This document shows positions 24,278-32,916 of a stretch of DNA of 60,054 nucleotides, piece after piece (within the stretch, counting starts at the first letter, position 1; every line of letters begins with the position of its first letter). The notes under the pieces are model-generated. The model was not told the origin of the DNA and made no database searches. It saw nothing but the letters and a program-made list of their open reading frames with translations. Source of the DNA: JBBSHS01 sp038232515 (GTDB taxonomy: Bacteria; Actinomycetota; Acidimicrobiia; Acidimicrobiales; JAUJNH01); the NCBI GenBank assembly GCA_038232515.1, contig JBBSHS010000003.1, forward strand, positions 1 through 60,054. Direction: 5' to 3'. A program made the translations under genes and the position numbers.

Positions 24278-26407
24278 CTATTGGGCCGCTCGGCGGCGCC
24301 TGACCATGTCGAGCACCCGGCTGGCGGCGGCCGGGATGTTGGTGCCCGGGCCGAAGATGGCGGCTACGCCGGCGTCGAGGAGAGCCTGATGGTCACCAGG
24401 CGGGATCACCCCGCCGCACACCACCAACACGTCGCCCGCCCCCGCCTGGCGCAGGGCGGCGATGAGCTGGGGCACCAGGATCATGTGCCCGGCGGCCTGG
24501 GAGCTGACGCCGACGACGTGTACGTCGTTGTCCATGGCGTCGCCCGCCGCCTCGTCTGGCGTCTGGAACAGTGGGCCGACGTCGATGTCGAAGCCCAGGT
24601 CGGCGAAAGCTGCGGCGATGACGTGGGCGCCCCGGTCGTGGCCGTCCTGGCCCAGCTTGGCCACCAGCATGCGGGGCCGGCGTCCCTCCTCGGCCGCGAA
24701 GGCCTCGACATCGCGGTGGACCCGCTCGTACTCCTCGTCGCCGTCGTAGACGGCGCCGTAGACCCCCGACAGCGGACGGGTCACCGCTTGGTGCCGGCCG
24801 AAGACCCGCTCCAAGGTGTCGCTCACCTCGCCCACCGTGGCCCGGGCCCGGACGGCGTCGATGGCCAGAGCCAGGAGGTTGGCGTCGCCCCGGGCTCCGG
24901 CCTCCAACGCCCCGAGGGCGGCCTCGACGGCGGCGGCGTCGCGGCCGGCCCGGAGCTGTCGGAGCCGGCGGACCTGCGCCTCGAGCACCACCGTGTTGTC
25001 GATGGCCAGCACGTCGACGTGACCGGGGTTCTCCACCCGGAACCGGTTGACGCCGACCACGATCTCCTCGCCCCGGTCGATGCGGGCCTGACGCCGGGCG
25101 GCCGATTCCTCTATGCGGGCCTTGGGCAGGCCCGAGGCCACCGCCTTGGTCATGCCGCCGAGCGCCTCCACCTCCTCTATGACCGCCCACGCCTTGTCAG
25201 CCAGATCGTGGGTGAGGGCCTCGACGTAGTAGGAGCCACCCAGCGGGTCGACCACGTGGGGGATCCCCGTCTCCTCGGCCAGGATCAGCTGGGTGTTGCG
25301 GGCGAGGCGGGCGCTGAGCTCGGTGGGTAGGCCGAGGGCCTCGTCGAAGGCATTGGCGTGCAGGCTCTGGGTGCCCCCCAGCACCGCCGCCAGAGCCTCG
25401 AGGGTCGTGCGCACGACGTTGTTGTAGGGGTCCTGCTCGGTCAGGGAGACGCCACTGGTCTGACAGTGCATGCGCAACATCGAAGACTCCGGCCGGCCCG
25501 GCGAGAACTGCGACATGGCCCGGTGCCACAACACCCGGGCGGCCCGCAGCTTGGCCACCTCCATGAACAGGTTCATGCCGATGGCGAAGAAGAAGCTCAG
25601 TCGGGGGGCGAAGGCGTCGACGTCCAGGCCCGTCGACAGCGCCGCCCGCACGTATTCGAGCCCGTCGGCAATGGTGAAACCCAGCTCCTGATCAGCCGTG
25701 GCCCCCGCTTCCTGCATGTGGTAGCCGGAGATCGAGATGGAGTTGAACCTGGGCATGTGCCGGGCCGTGTAGCCGATGATGTCGGACACGATCCGCATGC
25801 TGGGCCCGGGCGGGTAGATGTAGGTGTTGCGGACCGTGAACTCCTTCAGGATGTCGTTCTGGATGGTGCCCGACAGCTGCTCGGGGCTCACCCCCTGTTC
25901 TTCGGCGGCGACGATGTAGCCGGCCAGCACGGGCAGGACCGCACCATTCATGGTCATCGACACGCTCATCCGGTCGAGCGGGATGCCGTCGAACAGGATC
26001 TTCATGTCCTCCACGGAATCGACGGCCACCCCCGCCTTGCCCACGTCGCCCACCACCCGCGGGTGGTCCGAGTCGTAACCACGATGGGTGGCGAGGTCGA
26101 AGGCCACCGACAACCCCGTCTGGCCGGCGGCCAGGTTGCGCCGGTAGAAGCCGTTGGACGCCTCGGCCGTGGAGAACCCGGCGTACTGGCGGATGGTCCA
26201 CGGCCGGTGGGCGTACATCGTGGCCCGCGGGCCCCGCCTGAACGGCGGTGAGCCAGGCAGATCGTCGATCCCGTCGGGCAGGTCGGCGGCGCTGTAGAGG
26301 GGCCGGACGGCTATGCCCTCGGGCGTGTGCCAGACGAGGGTGTCGGGGTCGGCGCCGCCTAGATCCCAGGTGGCCCGTTCCCGCCACCGGTCCAGCCCCT
26401 CAGGCAT
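24278..26407 (-). CDS. scpA: Methylmalonyl-CoA mutase, single-chain catalytic subunit
   Basis: A 709-residue adenosylcobalamin-dependent mutase interconverting methylmalonyl-CoA and succinyl-CoA. The barrel domain contains RPWTIRQYAGFSTAEASNGF, whose YAGFSTAE segment is typical of true methylmalonyl-CoA mutases. The C-terminal cobalamin domain has KLGQDGHDRGAHVI, with cobalt-ligand His at about residue 590, then GVSSQAAGH and VCGGVIPPGD. I start at ATG 26405-26407 (MPEGLDRW) rather than at the upstream TTG at 26443. No small mutA-type subunit gene is adjacent, so this looks like the homodimeric form. meaB follows 5 bp downstream. Confidence 0.95.
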   Translation of the reverse strand: MPEGLDRWRERATWDLGGADPDTLVWHTPEGIAVRPLYSAADLPDGIDDLPGSPPFRRGPRATMYAHRPWTIRQYAGFSTAEASNGFYRRNLAAGQTGLSVAFDLATHRGYDSDHPRVVGDVGKAGVAVDSVEDMKILFDGIPLDRMSVSMTMNGAVLPVLAGYIVAAEEQGVSPEQLSGTIQNDILKEFTVRNTYIYPPGPSMRIVSDIIGYTARHMPRFNSISISGYHMQEAGATADQELGFTIADGLEYVRAALSTGLDVDAFAPRLSFFFAIGMNLFMEVAKLRAARVLWHRAMSQFSPGRPESSMLRMHCQTSGVSLTEQDPYNNVVRTTLEALAAVLGGTQSLHANAFDEALGLPTELSARLARNTQLILAEETGIPHVVDPLGGSYYVEALTHDLADKAWAVIEEVEALGGMTKAVASGLPKARIEESAARRQARIDRGEEIVVGVNRFRVENPGHVDVLAIDNTVVLEAQVRRLRQLRAGRDAAAVEAALGALEAGARGDANLLALAIDAVRARATVGEVSDTLERVFGRHQAVTRPLSGVYGAVYDGDEEYERVHRDVEAFAAEEGRRPRMLVAKLGQDGHDRGAHVIAAAFADLGFDIDVGPLFQTPDEAAGDAMDNDVHVVGVSSQAAGHMILVPQLIAALRQAGAGDVLVVCGGVIPPGDHQALLDAGVAAIFGPGTNIPAAASRVLDMVRRRRAAQ

Positions 26408-26481
26408 GTCGGCCAGCCTGTCCAACCCCGGCCGTGGCGTCAATGCCGCCGGGCCCCCGGCCGTCGGGCACCGACGGCACC

Positions 26482-28185
26482 TCAGAGGGGGATGCGCACC
26501 GGCACGGCGTCGGTGTAGGTGCGGTTGCCCGAGCGGACCACGATGGGGTGGGCCCGCGCCGAGGGCATCAGGTAGATGGACTTGTCGGCATCGGGAAGCG
26601 AGAAGTCGACGGTGACGGTCCTGGTCTGGCCTTCGGGCACGGCGAACTGCAGCATCGCCACCTTCATCGGCCCGTCGGTCCCCGAACGGGAGAATGGTGG
26701 ATCGGCGGAACCGACGGCGAAGACGTCCCGGGGCAGGTAGAGGGCCAGGAGCACGATGTGGTCGTTGAGCGTCAGGTGGGCTGCCTTGGCGTAGGCGACG
26801 CCGTCGATGACGTCCGACGTCGGGTCACGGTGGGGATTGGGGACGGTGACCGTCAGGCGCAGGCGTCGCCAGCCATGGCCCTTCTTGACGGTCTTCAGGT
26901 TGGCACTCGGGTTGATGTACCAGTCGGTCTTGTCGGCCGAGCGGTTGTTGAGGTTGAGCATGAGACCGTCGGGCTGGAGGGCGCCGTCGGCTCCCATCCG
27001 CTGCCACAAGCCGTTCTGGGCAGGGTCCTGCGACCATCCGAGCAGGTGACGTCCCTTGGCCTCGGCCAGGAGCACCCGGGCCAGGCCGGCCAGCGAGACG
27101 TGCCGGGTGCGCAGGGCGTCGAAGGCGGCCACGGCCACCTGGCTCTGCAGGTCACCCCTCTGGGACCGGACGTCGTCGACCGGGAAGCGCAGGTAGTCCT
27201 CGTTCAGGATCTGCTGGGCGGCGTTGGTGTAGTCGATGTGCACCCCGGCGACGTCGATCGGGCCGGTGACGGCCAGGACCCCGGCGAGGGCGATGGCGTC
27301 GACCTCGATGACGCCGTCGACGTGACCCAACCCGGCCTTCTCGGCGATGGCGGCGTCCACCGGTGCGACCTCGGGGAAGTTCGGGGAGGACGACAGCGGC
27401 CTGAAGTCGCGTCCAGACTGCTCCCAGCCCCAGAGGGCCTCGATGTCGGCAGGCATGGGCACGGGTGTCGGAACCGTGTAGGCCTCGCTGTGCTTGAACG
27501 CTCCGATCTGGACGTCGCCGTTGCTGATCTCGGCCAGACCGGCGCTGGCGGTGACACCCCCGGCCCTGATCTCGGCGTTGTTGGCCGCCAGCACCAGATA
27601 GGTGCCGGGCCCACCCAGGAGCTGCCGGGCCTGGCCGGCGAGGTGGTCAGCGTCGGCCAGCCGCCCGTCGAGCCGGGCCAGCTCCCGCTGGGCCGATCTG
27701 CGGGCGCTGGCCAATGGCGGCACCAGCGGCCCTTTGGCGCCCACGGTGACCCCGTCCAGACTGGCCCGGGCACGGCGTTCGACGGTGATGGCCGTGTCCA
27801 GCAGCTCCAGGCGGGCGGACCCGGTCCCGGCACCGGCGTCGAGCTGGGGCTGGATGGTGTGTGCGGCATTGCCGCCGATGACCCCCAGCTGCACGGCCAC
27901 ACCGGTCAGGCCCTGTACGGCGTGGACCTGGCCGCTGAGGAGGGGAACGTGGGCGGCCAACCGCAGAGGCAGCCCGTGACGGGCTATACCGTCGGCCCGG
28001 ACAATGTGCCTGTTGGCGGAGTCGGCGGCAGCCGCCACTCCGCCCGGGCGATTGGCCGAGACCAGCGACAGACCGAGCAGATCACTCTTGCCCACGTTGA
28101 CCTCGTGGTGGACCCTCAGTAGGTCGACGGCGGCCCAGGCCACCAACCCGAAGAGGACGAGGAGGAGCCCGATGCAGGCGGTCAC
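26482..28185 (-). CDS. DUF4012 domain-containing membrane-anchored protein
   Basis: About 567 residues. One N-terminal helix (GLLLVLFGLVAWAAVDLL) anchors a large extracytoplasmic domain. The stretch YLVLAANNAEIRAGGV and the later IDAIA-like VIEVDAIALAGVLAVTGPI are hallmarks of DUF4012, a family found in actinobacteria, often in envelope loci. The biochemical function is unknown. The usual basic residues before the helix are encoded just upstream (RRRPAV), so the true start may be a non-ATG codon slightly upstream of GTG 28183-28185. It begins 23 bp after the stop of the LPXTG protein gene, so the two probably form an operon. Confidence 0.85.
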   Translation of the reverse strand: MTACIGLLLVLFGLVAWAAVDLLRVHHEVNVGKSDLLGLSLVSANRPGGVAAAADSANRHIVRADGIARHGLPLRLAAHVPLLSGQVHAVQGLTGVAVQLGVIGGNAAHTIQPQLDAGAGTGSARLELLDTAITVERRARASLDGVTVGAKGPLVPPLASARRSAQRELARLDGRLADADHLAGQARQLLGGPGTYLVLAANNAEIRAGGVTASAGLAEISNGDVQIGAFKHSEAYTVPTPVPMPADIEALWGWEQSGRDFRPLSSSPNFPEVAPVDAAIAEKAGLGHVDGVIEVDAIALAGVLAVTGPIDVAGVHIDYTNAAQQILNEDYLRFPVDDVRSQRGDLQSQVAVAAFDALRTRHVSLAGLARVLLAEAKGRHLLGWSQDPAQNGLWQRMGADGALQPDGLMLNLNNRSADKTDWYINPSANLKTVKKGHGWRRLRLTVTVPNPHRDPTSDVIDGVAYAKAAHLTLNDHIVLLALYLPRDVFAVGSADPPFSRSGTDGPMKVAMLQFAVPEGQTRTVTVDFSLPDADKSIYLMPSARAHPIVVRSGNRTYTDAVPVRIPL

Positions 28186-28208
28186 CGCCGGTCGGCGGCG
28201 AAGACGGC

Positions 28209-28532
28209 TCAGTTTCGGCGAGCTCCGACCACTCGCCTGGTCACCACGGCGCCGCCGGTAAGCAGGCCAGCGCCGACCAGCAGCACCAAGTCATTGGTTC
28301 CCGTGGCGGGCAGCGATCCGGTGGTGTTGGAACCCACCGAGGGAAAGAGGTTGGTGGCGGTGGTGGTGACGGTGGTGCCGCCCGGACCGCTGGGACCGGT
28401 GGGACCGCCGGGACCGGTGGGACCGGGGGGACCGGGGGGACCGGTCTGTGCCGAGGCCACGCCGGTCAGTGCGGCCATGCCGAGGCCACCGCCGATGACC
28501 GCTGTCGCAAACAGCTTGGGAATGGTACGCAA
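28209..28532 (-). CDS. Small collagen-like LPXTG surface protein
   Basis: A 107-residue predicted wall protein. A signal peptide (to about ASA at 26-28) precedes a short collagen-like run of Gly-Pro-X triplets at 31-52 (GPPGPPGPTGPGGPTGPSGP). A Thr/Ser/Asn linker follows. The end is a complete sorting signal: LPATG at 74-78, a hydrophobic stretch, and a basic tail (TRRVVGARRN). A sortase would cleave after Thr and link it to peptidoglycan. The start is TTG at 28530-28532, preceded by the strong ribosome site GGAAGGAAG. It is unusually short for a sortase substrate. No sortase gene is in the window. DUF4012 gene follows in the same operon. Confidence 0.82.
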   Translation of the reverse strand: MRTIPKLFATAVIGGGLGMAALTGVASAQTGPPGPPGPTGPGGPTGPSGPGGTTVTTTATNLFPSVGSNTTGSLPATGTNDLVLLVGAGLLTGGAVVTRRVVGARRN

Positions 28533-28642
28533 CCGGACTTCCTTCCGTCGTGGCGAGGCTCATCGAGCCCCTGCCATGAATCACTCCGCAATGTAGGACA
28601 CTTCGGCCGGCAGCGCCAACACACTGCGCTCGAGGAGGTCCC

Positions 28643-29827
28643 TCAGGCCGCTGGCGCCTGCACCGGGTGCTGCATGCACAGCTCATCGTACTCGGCCACG
28701 ACGAGGCGGTCGGGATCCACCGAGCAGGCAGCGCAGTCCGGGTCCTTGCGCATCTTGAAGGTCCGGAACGTCTCCTCCAGGGAGTCGTAGGCCAGCAACC
28801 GGCCGACCAGGGGCTGGCCCAGGCCGAGGAGGAGCTTCATGGTCTCCATGGCCTGCAGGCAGCCGATGATGCCGGGCAGCACCCCGAGGACACCGGCCTC
28901 CGAGCAGCTGGGGGCCAACTCGGGCGGGGGCGGCTCGGGGATGAAGCAGCGGTAGCAGGGCCCGTGGGCTGGGTCCAGCACCGTGACCTGCCCCTCGAAG
29001 CGGAAGATCGAGCCGTGGACGACGGGGATGCCGCCCTTTTTCAAGGCTGCGTCGTTCAGCAGGTAGCGGGTGGGGAAGTTGTCGGTGCCGTCGACGATCA
29101 CGTCGTAGCCGTCGATCACGTCAAGGATGTTGTCGGCGCCCAACCTCACGTCGTAGGTGACCACGTCGACGTCGGGGTTGAGGGCGGTGAGGGTCTTCTT
29201 GGCCGAGTCGACCTTGCGCTCGCCGATGCGGTCCAGGTTGTGCATGACCTGGCGCTGGAGGGTGGAGGCGTCCACCACGTCCATGTCGACGATGCCGAGG
29301 GTGCCGACCCCGGCGGCGGCCAGGTACAGGCCGGCCGGCGAGCCCAGCCCGCCCGCGCCCAGCAGCAGGACCCGTGACTCGAGCAGCTTGAGCTGGCCCT
29401 TCTCTGCCACCTCGGGCAGCAGTAGGTGGCGCTGGTAACGGTTGCGCTGCTCGGCACTGAGCGTGGCCGGGGTCTTCCACGGCCGGCCTTCGTTCTTCCA
29501 CTTGCCGAAGCCCCCGGCCACGGACGCGACGTTCGCGTAGCCGAGCTGGCGGAGGGTGTCGGCCGCAAATGCGCTACGGGTGCCGCCGGCGCAGTACACG
29601 ATCACTTCGGCGTCGTGGTCGGGCACCTTGGACTCGACCTGACTCTCGAGGAAGCCACGAGGGACGTGGAGGGCACCACTGAGCGCCCCCTGTTCGTACT
29701 CGTCGGCTTCGCGCACGTCGAGCACCACCGGGGCCGGGCTGGCCTGGGCCCTCCGCTCTGCCTCCCCGGTATCGATCTCGGTGATGCGGCTCTTGGCCTG
29801 GGCCAGCAGGTCTCGCATGGTGGGCAT
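28643..29827 (-). CDS. Rhodanese-ThiF fusion: sulfur-carrier adenylyltransferase/sulfurtransferase (MoeB/MoeZ type)
   Basis: A 394-residue two-domain protein. The rhodanese domain comes first (about 12-120), with its persulfide Cys79 in VIVYCAGGTRS. The E1-like ThiF/MoeB domain follows, with GAGGLGSPAGLYLAAAGVG (ATP binding, about 157-175), DGTDNFPTRYLLND and the zinc Cys pairs CYRC and CAAC. Such proteins adenylate the C-terminal Gly-Gly of ThiS- or MoaD-like carriers and hand over sulfur. ThiS, with a Gly-Gly end, is encoded at 55.8 kb. In MoeZ the rhodanese domain is usually at the C-terminus, so the order here is reversed. The ATG at 29827 has GGAGG upstream. Confidence 0.92.
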   Translation of the reverse strand: MPTMRDLLAQAKSRITEIDTGEAERRAQASPAPVVLDVREADEYEQGALSGALHVPRGFLESQVESKVPDHDAEVIVYCAGGTRSAFAADTLRQLGYANVASVAGGFGKWKNEGRPWKTPATLSAEQRNRYQRHLLLPEVAEKGQLKLLESRVLLLGAGGLGSPAGLYLAAAGVGTLGIVDMDVVDASTLQRQVMHNLDRIGERKVDSAKKTLTALNPDVDVVTYDVRLGADNILDVIDGYDVIVDGTDNFPTRYLLNDAALKKGGIPVVHGSIFRFEGQVTVLDPAHGPCYRCFIPEPPPPELAPSCSEAGVLGVLPGIIGCLQAMETMKLLLGLGQPLVGRLLAYDSLEETFRTFKMRKDPDCAACSVDPDRLVVAEYDELCMQHPVQAPAA

Positions 29828-29944
29828 GGTGGATCGACCTCCAGGTGGGGCGGTACAGACCGAAACGCTACCCGTCGAGTCAAGATTCCCCCACCTTGTC
29901 CGGGGTCAGTGCCAGGCGCAGGCAGGGCCACGTCGCCGCCGCCA

Positions 29945-29998
29945 GGCCCGCTGAGCCGGACGGGGCGTGTGGGAGGAGGGACTTTGGCCCTCCGCCGA
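29945..29998. terminator. Post-stop hairpin with element B similarity (short copy)
   Basis: GGAGGG (29975-29980) and CCCTCC (29988-29993) pair around ACTTTGG, starting 5 bp after the stop of the lipoprotein gene read leftward. There is no T-run. The GGGACTTTGGCCCTCC core and the following CCCACACGCCCC and CCGGCT blocks resemble the element at 40000-40160, so this may be a shortened copy of that repeat. The rest of the gap 29828-29998 shows no gene. Confidence 0.55.
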
Positions 29999-30442
29999 CT
30001 ATTTCAGCGTGCCCTTCAGCTGACCGACCTGGACGACCCCACCCGGGCCCAAGGCGGTGAACAGTTGTCGGACGACGATCCGGCAGGTGCTCGACGTGCC
30101 CGCCGCCGGCGGCAGCAGGGCCACCGCCACCTGGCCGCTCGAGGTCACGAGCTCTGATGGGCCGGTGCCCACGGGACCGGTAACGGTGAGGTCTGTGCAC
30201 ACCTGGCTCAAGGCCGGGTCGAGGCGGACCCGGGCCTTGCCCGTCACCGCACCTCCCGGGGCGGCAAGGTCGGCGACGAGCAGCGTCGATCCGGCGGGGA
30301 CGTTGGTGCCGATGGTCGTGGCCGGCTCCCCGGCCGGGCCGATGGTCCCACCGGTGTCGTTCGTCCCGCAGCCGGCGGCTGCCATCACCGCCACCAGCCC
30401 CACCACCACCGCCCCCGCTCGCCCTCGTCGCACGCCCCGCAC
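29999..30442 (-). CDS. Secreted lipoprotein with a CHRD-like beta domain
   Basis: A 147-residue predicted lipoprotein. The signal peptide ends in AAAGC, placing the lipidated Cys at residue 25. The mature part contains GKARVRLDPALSQVCTDLTV, a Gly/Pro/Ser stretch, and a closing VVQVGQLKGTL. This order resembles CHRD domains (as in chordin-like bacterial proteins), including the LDP and GxLKGTL-type ends. The two internal Cys could form a disulfide. The match is weak and the function unknown. The GTG at 30440-30442 is the start. It is divergent from the nitroreductase gene with 66 bp between, which must hold both promoters. Confidence 0.7.
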   Translation of the reverse strand: MRGVRRGRAGAVVVGLVAVMAAAGCGTNDTGGTIGPAGEPATTIGTNVPAGSTLLVADLAAPGGAVTGKARVRLDPALSQVCTDLTVTGPVGTGPSELVTSSGQVAVALLPPAAGTSSTCRIVVRQLFTALGPGGVVQVGQLKGTLK

Positions 30443-30508
30443 ACTACGGTCAACCGCCGTGCCTGTCGGCTTGCTCGCTCGGGGGCTTCCCCCCTGCGGG
30501 CGGATCTA

Positions 30509-31108
30509 GTGGAGCTGTGCGATGCCGTCCTGGGGCGGCACATGACCCGCAGCTTCGACGGCCGGCCCGTCCCCGCCGCCGTCGTCGACCGGGTGCTGGC
30601 GGCCGGGCTGCACGCCCCCTCGGCGGGGTTCACCCAGGGCTGGGCCTTCGTGGCGCTCCAAGGCCAGCGCCAGACCGAAGCGGTGTGGGCCGCGGCCGAG
30701 GACGCCGACCGGCGGTCGGTCTCGACCCGCCGGGGACGGGAGCGGGCCCCGGTCGTGGTGCTGGCGATGTGCTCGGCGGCCGCCTACACGGCCCGTTACG
30801 CCGAAGCGGACAAGGTGGGCGGCGGTCTCGACCACGAGGCGGCGTGGCCCGTGCCCTACTGGTTCTGCGACACCGCCATGGCGGTCATGCTCATGCTCCT
30901 CACCGCCGTCGAAGAGGGCCTGGGAGCGTTGTGGTTCGGACTGTTCCGGGGCGAAGCCGCCCTACTGGAGTCCCTGGGCGTGCCGGAGGGCTGGAGGGCC
31001 GTGGGCGGCCTGGCCCTGGGCTGGCCGGACGGAGCAGACCACCCGTCGTCGTCCCGCCGGCGAGGCCGGCGCCCGCTCGACGAGGTGGTCCACCGGGGCC
31101 GTTGGTAG
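30509..31108 (+). CDS. Nitroreductase family FMN oxidoreductase
   Basis: A 199-residue nitroreductase-fold protein. It shows the N-terminal RHMTRSFDGRPVP (FMN-phosphate Arg), LHAPSAGFTQGW (the P-loop-like SAG segment), a central hydrophobic helix (TAMAVMLMLLTAVEEGLGALW) with the family's GLG, and FRGEAALLESLGVPEGW followed by a GLALGWP end. These enzymes reduce nitro compounds, quinones or flavin-like substrates with NAD(P)H as dimers. The substrate is not predictable. The start is GTG at 30509. The C-terminus is basic (RRRGRRP). It stands alone on the plus strand. Confidence 0.85.
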   Translation: MELCDAVLGRHMTRSFDGRPVPAAVVDRVLAAGLHAPSAGFTQGWAFVALQGQRQTEAVWAAAEDADRRSVSTRRGRERAPVVVLAMCSAAAYTARYAEADKVGGGLDHEAAWPVPYWFCDTAMAVMLMLLTAVEEGLGALWFGLFRGEAALLESLGVPEGWRAVGGLALGWPDGADHPSSSRRRGRRPLDEVVHRGRW

Positions 31109-31235
31109 GGCGAAGGGGGCGTCCCCGACGGCACCGGCCAGCACTGGCGGCATTTCGCCCTTGACATGCCGACTGCAATGGCATGAAATGCATCGACAGC
31201 GCTTCCCCGCTCCACCCACTGCATTCGGAGGCTCC

Positions 31236-31883
31236 GTGCCGGTCGCCGTCCCCCCTCTCCCGTTCCCCGATGAAACCCTGGCCATCGTCCCGCTCGCCGA
31301 TCCCGCGGCGGACGAGTCCGGCTTCGATCCCCGCTCTGCGTATGTCGAACAGTTCTGGCTGGGCATCCTCGGGCCCAGCACCACGTGGCTGGTGAGGCGG
31401 ATGGCCTCGGGCCTCGACGCCGAGCCCGAGGGCTTTCTGCTCGACCTGGCGGAGACCTCGCGGGCTCTGGGCCTGGGTGAGCGCCAGAGCCGCCACTCAC
31501 CCTTCGCCCGCGCCCTGGTGCGCTGTGTCCACTTCGACCTGGCTCAGCCCCGGGGACTCGGGGTGCTGGCCGTGCGCCGCAAGGTCCCGGCCCTGAACGG
31601 GCGCCAGGTGCAGCGCCTGCCCAACTCCCTCCAGGGCCGCCACGCCACCTGGCAGCACGGCCAGGCCGGCCCGGCCACCGACGAGGCCCGCCGTCGGGCG
31701 TGCCAGCTGGCCCTGTCGTTGCTGGAGTTGGGTGAGCCGGTCGACGCCGCCGAGCGCCAGTTGGGCATCTGGCGCTATCCGGCACCGGTGGTCCGCCAGG
31801 CTGTCACCTGGGCGGTGGACCACCACCGCGCCGCTATGGTGGCCGCCGGACAGCCCCATCCCGACGGGGGCCCGGCCGCCTGA
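31236..31883 (+). CDS. Conserved hypothetical protein, possibly DNA-associated
   Basis: About 215 residues from GTG 31236, which has GGAGG four bases upstream; an earlier in-frame start at 31161 is possible. I do not recognise a named family. Visible segments are DPRSAYVEQFWLGILGPSTTWLVRR, LDLAETSRALGLGERQSRHSPFARAL, VRRKVPALNGRQVQRLP, and a C-terminal helical part (ARRRACQLALSLLELGE). The ETSRALGLG segment reads like a helix-turn-helix, and Arg content is high, so a nucleic-acid role is conceivable but unproven. It is soluble with no signal peptide. Codon use matches the neighbours and the gene ends 37 bp before a convergent DUF2630 gene. Confidence 0.75.
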   Translation: MPVAVPPLPFPDETLAIVPLADPAADESGFDPRSAYVEQFWLGILGPSTTWLVRRMASGLDAEPEGFLLDLAETSRALGLGERQSRHSPFARALVRCVHFDLAQPRGLGVLAVRRKVPALNGRQVQRLPNSLQGRHATWQHGQAGPATDEARRRACQLALSLLELGEPVDAAERQLGIWRYPAPVVRQAVTWAVDHHRAAMVAAGQPHPDGGPAA

Positions 31884-31920
31884 CCCACTAGGCGGGGGGC
31901 GAAGGCCCTTGCCTCCGGCG

Positions 31921-32163
31921 CTATTGGCGGTAGTGCTCCACGGTGTCCTCGCTGCGAGCCGTCGCCTCGTCCGGGTCCTGGCCGGCTCGGCGGCGGGCCC
32001 GGCGCTGCCGCAACAGGTCCCAGCACTGGTCGAGCTGGACCTCGAGGTCGGCCAGGCGCTCGACCTCGCCCGGGGCTGGTTCGGCGCCGACGTGTCGCCG
32101 TTCGAGGCCGTGCTCCTCGTCCACCAGATCGTGGATCCGCTGCAGCACCTCGGCGTCGTCCAT
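31921..32163 (-). CDS. DUF2630 family protein
   Basis: A complete 80-residue, charged helical protein. The sequence MDDAEVLQRIHDLVDEEHGLE, LEVQLDQCWDLLRQRRARR and the following GQDPDEA are the full hallmark of the actinobacterial DUF2630 family, which is of this length. The function is unknown. The pattern of heptad-spaced Leu suggests a helical hairpin or dimer. It lies between the convergent hypothetical gene and the adenosyltransferase gene. Confidence 0.9.
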   Translation of the reverse strand: MDDAEVLQRIHDLVDEEHGLERRHVGAEPAPGEVERLADLEVQLDQCWDLLRQRRARRRAGQDPDEATARSEDTVEHYRQ

Positions 32164-32265
32164 GCCTGCCGTTCTACTCCTTCACGGCGCCGGAGGAGGG
32201 CCAGAGCGCCTCCAGGGCCAAGGGCAGGCGCCGGCGAGCCCGACCGGTCGACCACGGCGGCGGCT

Positions 32266-32835
32266 TCACCGGTCGGTGCCGGCCGGTGTCGGGGCGTCCC
32301 TGGACCGCAGAGCGCCGTCACCGCCTGCCTCCTCGCAGCGGGCCATGGCCCACAGCAGGCTGGACAGGCGATTGAGGTACGGAAGGGCCCAGGACCCTTC
32401 GGCGGCCACCGGCACCACCGCCCGCTCGGCCCGCCGTACGGCCGTGCGGGCCACGTCGAGCAAAGCCGCCAGCCGCGTCTGGCCGGGTACCACGAAGTCG
32501 GTGAGGGGCGGGAAGCGACCACCGGCGTCGTCGGTCAGGGCCTCGACCCGGGCCAGCATCTCAGGAGTGGCCAGGCTGGTGCCGGCCACCAGCTTGTGGC
32601 GGTTGGCGGGTGCGGTGGCCAACTCGGCCATGAGGACGTACAGGTCGCGTTCCAGTCCGACCAGCAGGCGGTCGAGCTCTCCCCCCGGCTCTGCCTCCGA
32701 CCGGGCCACGCCCATCGCCGCCTGCGCCTCGTCGACGGCACCGAGCGCCTCCGGCCGGGGGGCATTCTTGGCCACCCGGCCGCCGAAGTACAGACCGGTG
32801 GTGCCATCGTCGCCCTTGCCGGTGTAGATCGGCAT
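32266..32835 (-). CDS. Cob(I)alamin adenosyltransferase, PduO type
   Basis: A 189-residue ATP:cob(I)alamin adenosyltransferase. The N-terminal ATP loop is YTGKGDDGTTGLYFGGRVAK. The helical bundle holds ALGAVDEAQAAMGVAR, FVVPGQTRLAALLDVARTAVRRAERAV with the conserved RRAER, and YLNRLSSLLWAMAR. This is the PduO/MMAB class, a trimer that makes adenosylcobalamin and delivers it to methylmalonyl-CoA mutase. The mutase and MeaB genes are 6-8 kb away on the same strand. The start ATG at 32835 is unambiguous. Confidence 0.95.
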   Translation of the reverse strand: MPIYTGKGDDGTTGLYFGGRVAKNAPRPEALGAVDEAQAAMGVARSEAEPGGELDRLLVGLERDLYVLMAELATAPANRHKLVAGTSLATPEMLARVEALTDDAGGRFPPLTDFVVPGQTRLAALLDVARTAVRRAERAVVPVAAEGSWALPYLNRLSSLLWAMARCEEAGGDGALRSRDAPTPAGTDR

Positions 32836-32916
32836 CGCCCGGCGACGCTACCGCCTCCCCCCGGGCATCTATGCGCTCGTCGGGCCCCGTGTCGGACTCG
32901 CCGGCGCCTCACTCCA

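Noticed and set aside
31896..31920. Weak hairpin in the convergent gap after the 31.9-kb gene
   Set aside because: Arms pair only in part and no T-run follows; not enough to call a terminator.
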